From Pelagibacteraceae bacterium TMED170 (lineage in GTDB: Bacteria; Pseudomonadota; Alphaproteobacteria; Pelagibacterales; Pelagibacteraceae): a stretch of DNA of 9,369 nt. Location of the stretch: contig NHHT02000007.1 of the NCBI GenBank assembly GCA_002170875.2, positions 2,675-12,043 on the forward strand, given 5' to 3'. The translations under genes were made by a program, and so were the position numbers. Each line of letters starts with the position of its first letter. The stretch's first letter is position 1. Below the pieces are notes generated by a model that saw only the letters and a list, made by a program, of their open reading frames with translations, searched no databases and was not told the DNA's origin. Shown here one piece after another: positions 1 to 7,049 of this stretch.

Positions 1-399
1 TACAAATATTATTCCCTTATCTGTAGACTGACCTGCCTTACCTTCAGCTTGAATACGTGGATCTTGTGAAGTTTGAATTAAAGGTTGTTTAATATTATAA
101 GGATTATTTAAAGTAAAGTTTTTTAAAATATAATCAACTATTTTAGACGAGGTCCAAGAAGAATTGCAGTTTTCACCCCAAGATGTTTTACTATCTAAAT
201 TGGAACTACATTTGTTAACTTCATTATTAACAAACTCAATAACCATTTTATGATTGGATTTTATGTCATTAGCTTTTTGTACTACAGCAGAGCGAGTAGA
301 AGCTGTCCAAATCAATGTTGATAAGACATAAATTAATGAACCTAAAACTAATACTTCGAGAGGTCCAAAATTTTTTATTTTTTTTCTTATATCAATCAT
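1..399 (-). CDS. Single-pass membrane protein, possibly pilin/pseudopilin-like, partial (C-terminus outside window)
   Basis: The frame opens at ATG 399-397 and stays open for 133 codons to the window edge, so the C-terminus is missing. Residues 1-10 are basic (MIDIRKKIKN). Residues 13-33 form one hydrophobic segment beginning GPLEVLVLG. A polar, Asn/Ser-rich region follows, with two cysteines, C64 and C78, that could form a disulfide outside the membrane. A short basic N-terminus, a Glu near the start of the helix, an amphipathic continuation (about 38-62) and a downstream Cys pair recall type IV pilins or pseudopilins. However, the Glu is only 3 residues after the glycine and no canonical GFTLIE prepilin site is present, so this is a suggestion only. 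The start overlaps the stop of the upstream dehydrogenase as ATGA (399-396), which supports both the start choice and translational coupling. I do not recognise the family with confidence. Confidence 0.6.
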   Translation of the reverse strand, partial: MIDIRKKIKNFGPLEVLVLGSLIYVLSTLIWTASTRSAVVQKANDIKSNHKMVIEFVNNEVNKCSSNLDSKTSWGENCNSSWTSSKIVDYILKNFTLNNPYNIKQPLIQTSQDPRIQAEGKAGQSTDKGIIFV

Positions 400-1352
400 A
401 ATTTAACAATCATTGATTTATCTAATTTATTTTCAAAAAAATCAATAATATTTTTACTTGTTTCGATCGACATTCTTGACTTACACTCATTAGTAAATGT
501 TGCAGAATGAGGGCTTAATAAAACTTTATTATTTTTTAACAATGGGTTGTCGTTCTCTACCGGTTCATTCTTAAAAACATCCAAGCCTGCGCCAAAGATA
601 ATGTTATCATTTAAAGCTTGATTTAAATCAACTTCATTAATTATTCCACCTCTGGAGGTATTTATTATAATAGCATTTTTTTTCATAGTTTTTAGCTTTG
701 TATAATCAATCATATTCTTAGTTTTTTCATTAAGAGGTATATGTAATGATAAATAATCACAGGTTTTGAGAGCCTTTTCAAAATCTTCAATTTTATTGCC
801 TCCAAATTGATTAATTATACCTTTTGTAACAAATGGATCAAAAACATTAATTTTCATTTCAAAACCTAAACATCTTTTAATCAAGCTTTTACCTATTCTT
901 CCAAAACCTGTAATTAAGATTTCTTTGTTAAAGAGTTCTAATGTTTCAATTGATGAAGCATTCTTTTTAAAATTTCCTAATCTAACTTCTTTATCATATT
1001 CACCTATACTTTTTGATATTGATAACATCATGTATATTACGTGTTCTGCCACTGTAACAGCATTAGCTGTACTAGTAACTAATAAAGTAATATTATTATT
1101 TTTAATATAATTTAAGTCGATATTATCATAACCAACACCATGTCTTGAAATAACCTTGAGTTTAGGACAATGTTTTAAAATTTTCTCATTTAATTTAGAA
1201 ACTCTTAAAGTGCATCCATCATAATCTGGTAATTTTCTAATTAAATTTTTTTCTGAAATATCGGTTATTAATTCAATCTCAAAATTTTTATGTTTTTTTA
1301 AGAGATCTATTCCATCATCATGAATTTTTTCAATAATAGCAATTTTATACAT
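396..1352 (-). CDS. D-isomer-specific 2-hydroxyacid dehydrogenase (SerA-like, no ACT domain)
   Basis: This 318-aa protein is a NAD(P)-dependent D-2-hydroxyacid dehydrogenase, presumably cytosolic. The N-terminal half includes SRHGVGYDNID (69-79). The Rossmann nucleotide-binding loop is GFGRIG (149-154). The catalytic triad typical of the family is visible: Arg234 in NTSRGG, Glu263 in DVFKNEP, and His282 in SPHSA. At about 320 residues it matches the short family members and lacks the C-terminal regulatory ACT domain of many phosphoglycerate dehydrogenases. The substrate cannot be read from sequence; 3-phosphoglycerate, hydroxypyruvate/glyoxylate or another 2-keto acid are all possible. The ATG at 1352 was chosen because the open frame extending upstream to a TTG at 1409 lies inside the tRNA-Glu gene, and residue 1 (MYKIAI) matches where such proteins begin. 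Only 9 nt (AATTTTAAA), with no Shine-Dalgarno, separate the tRNA 3' end from this ATG. Confidence 0.9.
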   Translation of the reverse strand: MYKIAIIEKIHDDGIDLLKKHKNFEIELITDISEKNLIRKLPDYDGCTLRVSKLNEKILKHCPKLKVISRHGVGYDNIDLNYIKNNNITLLVTSTANAVTVAEHVIYMMLSISKSIGEYDKEVRLGNFKKNASSIETLELFNKEILITGFGRIGKSLIKRCLGFEMKINVFDPFVTKGIINQFGGNKIEDFEKALKTCDYLSLHIPLNEKTKNMIDYTKLKTMKKNAIIINTSRGGIINEVDLNQALNDNIIFGAGLDVFKNEPVENDNPLLKNNKVLLSPHSATFTNECKSRMSIETSKNIIDFFENKLDKSMIVKL

Positions 1353-1361
1353 TTTAAAATT

Positions 1362-1436
1362 TGGCGGTCCCAAGGGGAATCGAACCCCTCTTTGTTGGAT
1401 GAAAACCAACTGTCCTAACCGATAGACGATGGGACC
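1362..1436 (-). tRNA. tRNA-Glu (anticodon UUC), CCA encoded
   Basis: Read on the minus strand, 1436 to 1362 folds as a complete cloverleaf of 75 nt. The acceptor strand GGTCCCA (1436-1430) pairs with TGGGACC (1372-1366). G at 1365 is the discriminator and the CCA tail is encoded at 1364-1362. The anticodon stem GTTGG/CCAAC (1410-1406 and 1398-1394) encloses the 7-nt loop TTTTCAT, with anticodon TTC at 1403-1401. The T-arm has an AGGGG/CCCCT stem around GTTCGAT. The D-arm (GTC...GAC with GGTTAGG) is like that of bacterial tRNA-Glu. The gene sits between recJ and the dehydrogenase on the same strand. Its first 22 nt overlap the 3' end of the recJ frame, whose TAG stop lies in the D-loop. No separate promoter is evident, so it is probably released from the polycistronic transcript. 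Confidence 0.97.
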
Positions 1437-3196
1437 ATATTTTTTTCGTATTTATTAACAGATATATCATCGATAATAAACTCTACATTTTTTTGTCCAC
1501 GCCATTCATTCAAACTCAATTTTCCAACAATGTTGAATGGTTTCTTACTTTTATTCATTAAATAAGCTCCTATATCGCTCTCAGTGGCGTTAAAAGCTAT
1601 AGTTTTTATCGTTGAACCATCCTCTCCAAGTAAAACTGATTTGATATGTTTTTCACCTACAATTTTAGAGTTTACCGCCACAACACTTTCAATGAAGAAC
1701 CTGGGTTCAGAATTACCTGAACCAAAAGGAGCAAGGTTATTAACTTTATTAAAAAAATTCATATTTATAGCGGTAGGAGAAATAATACTATCAATAAGTA
1801 TTTTCTTTTCCTCTGAAATCTCAATATTTAATGTTTTAAATTTGTTAATTGCGTATTCTTTAAACTGATCAATTTTATTTTTTTCAATAGTAAAACCTCC
1901 AGCCATTTTATGACCTCCACCCTTAATTAATATACCAGATTGAACTGCAGATATAATTATTGATCCAATATCATACCCCACAACAGATCGTGCTGAAGCT
2001 TTTCCTACTTTATCAGTTATAGAAATTATTATTGTAGGTTTATTATATTTTTCTTTTATTCTAGAAGCAATTATCCCTATTATTCCTTCGTGCCATTCTT
2101 GACCATCAAGGATTAAAACTGGATCGGATAAATTTTTAACACTATTAAGAACATTTTTTAATAAATTTTTTTCTAAAAGTTGCCTTTCTTTATTAAATTG
2201 ATCAAGTTCAGAAGCAAGTTTGAAAGAGTTTTTAGGATTTTCATTTAAAAGAAGATTGGCTCCATGAGAACATTTACCTACTCTACCACCAGCATTGATT
2301 CTTGGCCCAATAATATATCCTAAATGATAAGGAGTTGGATGGTTTTCAATTTTACAAATATCTATAAGAGATTTTAATCCTATATTTTTTTTAAAGTTTA
2401 AAATTTTCAAACCCTGTTTAACTATAGCCCTATTTACACCAATTAAAGGAACGACATCGCAAACAGTTCCTAATGAAACTAAATCTAAAAAGTTTATTAA
2501 ATTCGGTTCACTCACGTTATTGTCTTTAAACCAGTTATTTTTACGAAGCTCTCTATTAAGTGCTATCAAAAACATAAAACAGACACCTGCGGCGCAAAGA
2601 TAATTTAATTCTGACCTATCATCAAAACGATTAGGATTAACTATCGAAAAAGCTTTTGGTAATTTAACATCTGATTGATGATGGTCCAAAACTAAAATAT
2701 CTATTTTGTTTTGGTAAGCAAAGTTGATTGGTTCAAACGATAAAGTACCGCAATCAACTGTAAAAATTAATTTAGTTCCTTTGTTAATTAATTTTTGAAA
2801 ACCTTGTTTGCTTGGGCCGTAACCTTCAGATTTTCTGTCAGGAATGTAAATCTCGTAAGAGTGATTAATTTGTGAAAAATATTTTCCTAGAATAGCAGTT
2901 GAAGTTGCACCATCAACGTCATAATCACCAAATATTCCTATTTTTTCTTTCTTTTTAATTGCACGAAATGTTCTTTCAACAGTTTTCTCCATATCTGTTA
3001 AAATACTTGGATTGGGTAGAATATTTTTTAAAACAGGATTTAAATAGTTATTAATATCTTCTTTTTTAATTTTTTTTATAGCTAATAGTTTTGAAGTAAT
3101 TTCATCTAAGAAAAAATTATCCTTAATAAAAGTTAAATCAGTTGAATTAAACTTTCTTAAAATCCATTTTTTTCCAGTAACTGAAAATGAACTCAT
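1415..3196 (-). CDS. recJ: Single-stranded-DNA-specific 5'-3' exonuclease RecJ
   Basis: This 593-aa protein is RecJ, the Mg/Mn-dependent 5'-3' single-strand DNA exonuclease of recombination and mismatch/base-excision repair. E. coli RecJ is of similar length (577 aa). DHH-phosphoesterase motifs appear in order: DYDVDG (91-96), VDCG (147-150), LDHH (170-173), and SLGTVCDVVPL (241-251). The DHHA1 part shows NAGGRVG (301-307), HEGIIGIIASR (369-379), SARS (401-404) and GGGHKMAGG (426-434). The C-terminal OB-fold region starts around LAPFGSGNSEPRF (488-500). All catalytic Asp/His motifs are intact. The start ATG (3196-3194) overlaps the glpX stop as ATGA, suggesting translational coupling. The last seven codons (MVPSSIG) and the TAG stop are read from the beginning of the tRNA-Glu gene, so the extreme C-terminal tail is dictated by tRNA sequence. 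Confidence 0.97.
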   Translation of the reverse strand: MSSFSVTGKKWILRKFNSTDLTFIKDNFFLDEITSKLLAIKKIKKEDINNYLNPVLKNILPNPSILTDMEKTVERTFRAIKKKEKIGIFGDYDVDGATSTAILGKYFSQINHSYEIYIPDRKSEGYGPSKQGFQKLINKGTKLIFTVDCGTLSFEPINFAYQNKIDILVLDHHQSDVKLPKAFSIVNPNRFDDRSELNYLCAAGVCFMFLIALNRELRKNNWFKDNNVSEPNLINFLDLVSLGTVCDVVPLIGVNRAIVKQGLKILNFKKNIGLKSLIDICKIENHPTPYHLGYIIGPRINAGGRVGKCSHGANLLLNENPKNSFKLASELDQFNKERQLLEKNLLKNVLNSVKNLSDPVLILDGQEWHEGIIGIIASRIKEKYNKPTIIISITDKVGKASARSVVGYDIGSIIISAVQSGILIKGGGHKMAGGFTIEKNKIDQFKEYAINKFKTLNIEISEEKKILIDSIISPTAINMNFFNKVNNLAPFGSGNSEPRFFIESVVAVNSKIVGEKHIKSVLLGEDGSTIKTIAFNATESDIGAYLMNKSKKPFNIVGKLSLNEWRGQKNVEFIIDDISVNKYEKNMVPSSIG

Positions 3197-4134
3197 TTCT
3201 TGTGTTTGTTTGTTATTATTTTATTTGTTTTTGAGTCTTTGTGTAAAACAAGGGTTGAAGCTTCAAAGTATTCTCCTTGATCTTTAATACCTTTTATTAA
3301 ATCCCCATTAGTTACTCCAGTGGCAAAAAACATAACATCACCCTTAATCATTTCATCTATGTTAAATTTTTTTTTATAATCAATAATTCCCATTTTTTTA
3401 GCTTTTATTTTTTGTTCTTCATTTAAATAAAGCCTACCTTGAATTTGCCCACCAAGACAACTAAGGGCGGCGGCTGCTAAAACCCCTTCAGGTCCGCCTC
3501 CTATACCTAGATATATATCTACAGGAAACTTATCATCGACTACATAAATTACGCCTGAAACGTCACCATCTGAAATAAATTTTATCTTAACATCCATTTT
3601 TTTTAAACTATTAACAATTTTATTATGCCTGTCTCTCTTTAATAAGCATGCTGTTAATTTATTTGGCATTGTATTTTTTGCTTCTGCTAGTAAAATAATA
3701 TTTTTCTCAACCGTATTATCTAAATCTAATAAATTTTTAGGCAAACCGGATCCAATAGCAATTTTTTCCATATATGTATCAGGAGCTGAAAATAAATTAT
3801 TTTTTTCTGTAACAGCCATTACTGAAAAGGCATTAGGCAAATTCTTTGCTACAAAATTAGTTCCTTCAAGTGGATCTACAGCTATATCTACGGCTTGACC
3901 ATTTTTTGTACCTACTTTTTCACCAATATAAAGCATAGGGGCTTGATCCATTTCTCCTTCCCCAATAACAATCGTTCCATCTATGTCTACTTTATTTAAT
4001 TCATTTCTCATTAAATCTACCGCCCCTTTATCAGCAGCTATTTTGTCTTCTTTGCCTTTGTGTAATGAAGCTCCATAAGCAGCTTTTTCGGTGACCTTAG
4101 TAAATTTATCTAAATATTTTATATTGAGTCCCAT
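3193..4134 (-). CDS. glpX: Class II fructose-1,6-bisphosphatase (GlpX type)
   Basis: This 313-aa enzyme hydrolyses fructose 1,6-bisphosphate to fructose 6-phosphate in gluconeogenesis; GlpX types are Mg/Mn-dependent, Li-sensitive cytosolic phosphatases. Family hallmarks are visible: the N-terminal AADKGAVDLMR (33-43), the metal-binding GEGEMDQAPML (58-68), the phosphatase core VDPLEGTN (86-93), the substrate loop KRDRHNKI (166-173), SDGDVSG (188-194), GIGGGPEGVLAAAAL (210-224), and ATGVTNGDLIKG (271-282). Length fits the roughly 320-330 aa family. The ATG (4134-4132) shares one base with the hom stop (TAATG), and the stop overlaps recJ as ATGA. A hom-glpX-recJ order is a known alphaproteobacterial neighbourhood. 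Whether it is this cell's only fructose bisphosphatase cannot be judged from the window. Confidence 0.96.
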   Translation of the reverse strand: MGLNIKYLDKFTKVTEKAAYGASLHKGKEDKIAADKGAVDLMRNELNKVDIDGTIVIGEGEMDQAPMLYIGEKVGTKNGQAVDIAVDPLEGTNFVAKNLPNAFSVMAVTEKNNLFSAPDTYMEKIAIGSGLPKNLLDLDNTVEKNIILLAEAKNTMPNKLTACLLKRDRHNKIVNSLKKMDVKIKFISDGDVSGVIYVVDDKFPVDIYLGIGGGPEGVLAAAALSCLGGQIQGRLYLNEEQKIKAKKMGIIDYKKKFNIDEMIKGDVMFFATGVTNGDLIKGIKDQGEYFEASTLVLHKDSKTNKIITNKHKK

Positions 4135-5417
4135 TAAATTTTTTCTATTCGAATAAGTTTGGGTTTTTTATAAATATAACTTTTTTTACTGAGTTGATTT
4201 ATAGAATTGATTAAAAATTTATCTTTTGATTTGTGAGTAATAATAATAATAGAAGCGTGATCTTTAGATTTATCAGGATTTTGAATTAATCTTTTTATTG
4301 AAATTTTATTTTTTGAAAAAATGCTTGTTATATTAGATAGAACACCAGGCTTATCTAAAACATCTATTCTTACATAAGCAGAAAAAAATTGATCTTTAAT
4401 TGAATTGGACTTTAAAAATTTACGCTCCTTATCAGAAATTGAGAATGGATATTTTATATTTCCTCGTAATATAGAGGAAATATCAGAAATGAGAGCTGAA
4501 GTAGTAGCTTCTGCTCCTGCTCCCTCTCCTTGTAAAGTACTTTTACCAACAGGACTACCTTCCACTATAACGGAATTTAAAATGCCATCTACTGTTGCAA
4601 TATATGAACTTTTGTTAATTAAACATGGATGTACTCTTTGAATAATTTTGTTGTTACGAATCTCAGAGAAACCAATAAGTTTAATTTTATAGCCTAACTT
4701 ATTTGCGTTTAAAATATCTTCTTTATCAATATCTTTAATTCCTTCAACAAAAATATCTTTATTTATATAAGAATTAAACGCTAAAGAAGAAAGAATTTTA
4801 AGTTTTGAAGACACGTCCTCACCGTCAATATCATTTGTTGGGTTTGCTTCAGCGTAACCTAAATTAAAAGCACTTTGTAAAGAATTTTTAAAAGACAAAT
4901 TATTTTTATCCATTGAGCTAAGAATAAAATTAGAAGTCCCATTAAAAATACCATAAACTTTATTTATTTTGTTAGCAATAAGTCCTTCTTTTATAGATCT
5001 AATAATAGGTACACCGCCGCATACTGCTGCTTCGTATTCTAAATTGACATTATTTTTTTCTGCCAATTTGGCAAGTTGATCTCCATATTTAGCAATTAAA
5101 GCTTTATTTGCGGTAACAACATTCTTTTTATTTTTAAGAGCTTCAAATATCAATTTTTTTGCTGGGCCATCGGACCCACCAATTAGCTCTACAATTATAT
5201 CTACTTCTTTGATCTGTGTGGCTTGTAAATAATTTTTTAGCCACTTGGATTTAGGTATTTTGATATTTCTCTTTTTTGATTTATTTTTTGCAGAGACATA
5301 CAAAACATTAGGCTCTACATTAGTTTTTTTTAATAGTTGAGACTTATTCTTTATTAAATATCTATATAAGTAAGAGCCAATATTTCCAAGACCAACTATA
5401 GCAATATTTTTTTTCAT
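4134..5417 (-). CDS. hom: Homoserine dehydrogenase
   Basis: This 427-aa protein catalyses NAD(P)H-dependent reduction of aspartate semialdehyde to homoserine, the branch point to threonine and methionine. It is monofunctional, with no aspartokinase domain. It shows a Rossmann loop GLGNIG (9-14), TANKALIAKYG (102-112), the signature EAAVCGGVPIIRSI (129-142), and the active-site stretch NPTNDIDGEDVSSKLKIL (192-209) with catalytic Asp/Lys (D198/K205 by inference). The substrate/cofactor loop GEGAGAEATTSALISDI spans 297-313. The C-terminal ACT regulatory domain (about 347-420, including DKPGVLSNITSIF) suggests feedback control, typically by threonine. I chose ATG 5417 (MKKNIAIVGLG) rather than the in-frame TTG at 5435. 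The ATG places the Rossmann strand at the usual position and leaves 4 nt after the upstream lipoprotein stop, whereas the TTG would add LEIKF and overlap it by 14 nt. Confidence 0.96.
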   Translation of the reverse strand: MKKNIAIVGLGNIGSYLYRYLIKNKSQLLKKTNVEPNVLYVSAKNKSKKRNIKIPKSKWLKNYLQATQIKEVDIIVELIGGSDGPAKKLIFEALKNKKNVVTANKALIAKYGDQLAKLAEKNNVNLEYEAAVCGGVPIIRSIKEGLIANKINKVYGIFNGTSNFILSSMDKNNLSFKNSLQSAFNLGYAEANPTNDIDGEDVSSKLKILSSLAFNSYINKDIFVEGIKDIDKEDILNANKLGYKIKLIGFSEIRNNKIIQRVHPCLINKSSYIATVDGILNSVIVEGSPVGKSTLQGEGAGAEATTSALISDISSILRGNIKYPFSISDKERKFLKSNSIKDQFFSAYVRIDVLDKPGVLSNITSIFSKNKISIKRLIQNPDKSKDHASIIIITHKSKDKFLINSINQLSKKSYIYKKPKLIRIEKI

Positions 5418-5421
5418 AAAC

Positions 5422-5979
5422 TTAATCTCTAGCAATATCAGGAAACTTTTTAATCTTTCCCCTTTGTTTTATTTGAGAAGCTATAACATCAATATCACAC
5501 TCTTCAATAACTGAACAAATATTATTTCCCTTAGAAATATTTTTAGTAGTATCTAATGATGGTATGAAAGGTTTAGTTTTTTTAGCTTTTCTTTGATTTT
5601 CTTTATTTTTATTCTTTAGTAATTTTTTTTGTTCTTTCCTATTTTTTCTTTCTTTGAGTCTTTGAGCTTTTAATTGTTTTTTCTTCTGTTTAAGTTCGAA
5701 TTTTTTTTTCTTTAATTCATTTTTTTTACTTTTATCTTTCTCAGAAGGCAATATCTTAATATTGTTTTTTTTTTCTTTATTATCAACTTTATTAATCTCT
5801 ATTAAATCTAAAGATTTATATTTTTTATTTTTATTAAGTTTGACTTCTAAGGATAAACTTTTTGAAAAGTATTCATTCTGTTGCTTTTTGTCTATACACT
5901 CAACATCACCACACATATATGTTAATTTTTTTGACGAACAACCAGTTAGTAGAATAAAAATAATGAGATATAATCTCAT
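5422..5979 (-). CDS. Lys-rich putative lipoprotein of unknown function
   Basis: I do not recognise this 185-aa protein. Residues 1-13 form a signal peptide with a type II lipobox (LTGC, cysteine C14). Ser follows at +2 and +3, which in other proteobacteria favours outer-membrane sorting. Just after the anchor is C-GDVE-C (C23, C28). Residues about 63-137 are extremely rich in Lys with Glu/Gln/Arg and almost no hydrophobics, and could form a single charged helix or coiled coil. After a short Pro-containing hinge (PFIPSLD, 137-143) comes a second cysteine pair, C-SVIEE-C (C155, C161), and a conserved-looking tail DIDVIASQIKQRG (162-174). The start ATG overlaps the argC stop as ATGA, and the stop is 4 nt from hom, so it is expressed with biosynthetic genes although probably envelope-located. 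A basic arm bridging to peptidoglycan or nucleic acid is conceivable but unproven. Confidence 0.85.
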   Translation of the reverse strand: MRLYLIIFILLTGCSSKKLTYMCGDVECIDKKQQNEYFSKSLSLEVKLNKNKKYKSLDLIEINKVDNKEKKNNIKILPSEKDKSKKNELKKKKFELKQKKKQLKAQRLKERKNRKEQKKLLKNKNKENQRKAKKTKPFIPSLDTTKNISKGNNICSVIEECDIDVIASQIKQRGKIKKFPDIARD

Positions 5980-7004
5980 ATTAAACCAGAACTTTCATTG
6001 AATCCGAAACTTAAATTCATATTTTGCACTGCCTGTCCTGAGGCACCTTTAATTAAATTATCTATTGCTGAAAAAATAACAATTCTATTATTTATATTAC
6101 TTTCACAAACTGAAATCTCACATTTATTTGTATTTATGACATTTCCTGTGCCTAATTCACTATTAAGTTTAAGAATTTTAACAAATTTATTTTTTTTGTG
6201 AAATCTTTTTAATTCGTAATGAACTTTAGAAATACTTGTGTTGTTTAATTCTAAATAGATAGAAGATAGCAATCCTCTGAAAGTAGGTATTAAATGAGGG
6301 TTGAAGGAATATTTGATTTTGGCGCTTGAATTTTTCTTAAATTCCTGGTTAAGCTCTGACATGTGCCTATGTCCGTTGACCTTATAGCTATAAATAGATG
6401 TTAAAATATTTTTGTGTTTAAATTTTCTTTCAAAGTTCTTACCTGCACCTGAATATCCAGATTTTGAATCAATTATTATATTGTTAAGCTTAATTAATCT
6501 TTTCTTAATTAATGGAATAAGCGGGATTTGAATTGATGTAGGATAGCATCCTGGATTTGAAATTATTTTAAAACTTTTAATATCGTTTTTAACAAATTCT
6601 GATACAGAATATAAAGATTTTTGAATTAACTTTTTTGCTTTGTGTTCTATGCCATACCACTTTTTATATATATTTGGATTATTAATTCTAAAATCTGCAG
6701 AAAGATCAATAAATTTTATATTTTTCTTTTTAATATGTTTTTTTATAAACTTTTGAGCCTCACCATTCGGCAATGAAAGATAGACTAAATCGATTGAACC
6801 CCATTCAATTTGGGAACTTCTACAAATTTTTGGTAAAGTTTTTTTGATTCTTTTATCAAAATATTGGATTTTTTTTCCGATATTTTTTTGGGCACACAAA
6901 TATTTAACAATTACCTTAGGGTGTCTAGAAAGTAATAAGGTAAGATCTAAACCAACATAACCAGTAGCGCCTATTACAGCAACATTAATTTTTTTTTGAT
7001 ACAT
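5976..7004 (-). CDS. argC: N-acetyl-gamma-glutamyl-phosphate reductase
   Basis: This 342-aa enzyme carries out the NADPH-dependent reduction of N-acetylglutamyl 5-phosphate to the semialdehyde, the third step of arginine/ornithine synthesis. The NADP-binding loop is GATGYVG (12-18). SLPNGEA (77-83) is present. The catalytic cysteine is C153 in SNPGCYPTS, and the active-site histidine lies in NGHRHMSE (H211 or H214). The C-terminal family motif KGASGQAVQN is at 319-328. Length matches the roughly 340-350-aa class found with rplM-rpsI in many alphaproteobacteria. I chose ATG 7004; a longer frame begins two codons earlier with TTG at 7010. The gene starts 45 nt after rpsI with no obvious terminator between, so it is probably expressed with the ribosomal genes. 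Its stop overlaps the lipoprotein start (ATGA). Confidence 0.96.
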   Translation of the reverse strand: MYQKKINVAVIGATGYVGLDLTLLLSRHPKVIVKYLCAQKNIGKKIQYFDKRIKKTLPKICRSSQIEWGSIDLVYLSLPNGEAQKFIKKHIKKKNIKFIDLSADFRINNPNIYKKWYGIEHKAKKLIQKSLYSVSEFVKNDIKSFKIISNPGCYPTSIQIPLIPLIKKRLIKLNNIIIDSKSGYSGAGKNFERKFKHKNILTSIYSYKVNGHRHMSELNQEFKKNSSAKIKYSFNPHLIPTFRGLLSSIYLELNNTSISKVHYELKRFHKKNKFVKILKLNSELGTGNVINTNKCEISVCESNINNRIVIFSAIDNLIKGASGQAVQNMNLSFGFNESSGLI

Positions 7005-7049
7005 TAACAAACTATATCATTCTAGAAAGAAATAATAAATTTAAATAGT
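7005..7049 (-). other. Short spacer between rpsI and argC, no clear signal
   Basis: This 45-nt A/T-rich gap separates the rpsI stop from the argC ATG. It contains the 8-nt palindrome TTCTAGAA (7020-7027) and a TATAGT-like hexamer reading toward argC. There is no convincing -35 element, GC-containing hairpin or Shine-Dalgarno. It is most simply a read-through spacer in the operon. Confidence 0.4.

Noticed and set aside
1353..1409. Upstream extension of the dehydrogenase frame to a TTG at 1409, adding 19 residues.
   Set aside because: The extension is a translation of the tRNA-Glu anticodon, T-arm and acceptor sequence; the ATG at 1352 gives the expected N-terminus.
925..1868. Plus-strand open frames within the dehydrogenase and recJ genes (925-1110, 1584-1868).
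   Set aside because: They lie opposite strongly supported coding sequence, have no recognisable domain and no start context; they are antisense shadows.
5418..5435. TTG start for hom six codons upstream of the chosen ATG.
   Set aside because: It would overlap the lipoprotein gene by 14 nt and put extra residues before the Rossmann strand; the ATG at 5417 follows the upstream stop by 4 nt.
5560..5780. Low-complexity poly-A/T tract that could be read as a repeat or a decayed region.
   Set aside because: It is the Lys-rich arm of the lipoprotein; the frame is uninterrupted and flanked by ordered N- and C-terminal parts.
4405..6201. Plus-strand open frames opposite hom, the lipoprotein and argC (4405-4641, 5762-6001, 5998-6201).
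   Set aside because: They are antisense shadows of well-supported genes; Phe/Leu-rich translations reflect Lys/Glu-rich sense codons rather than membrane proteins.
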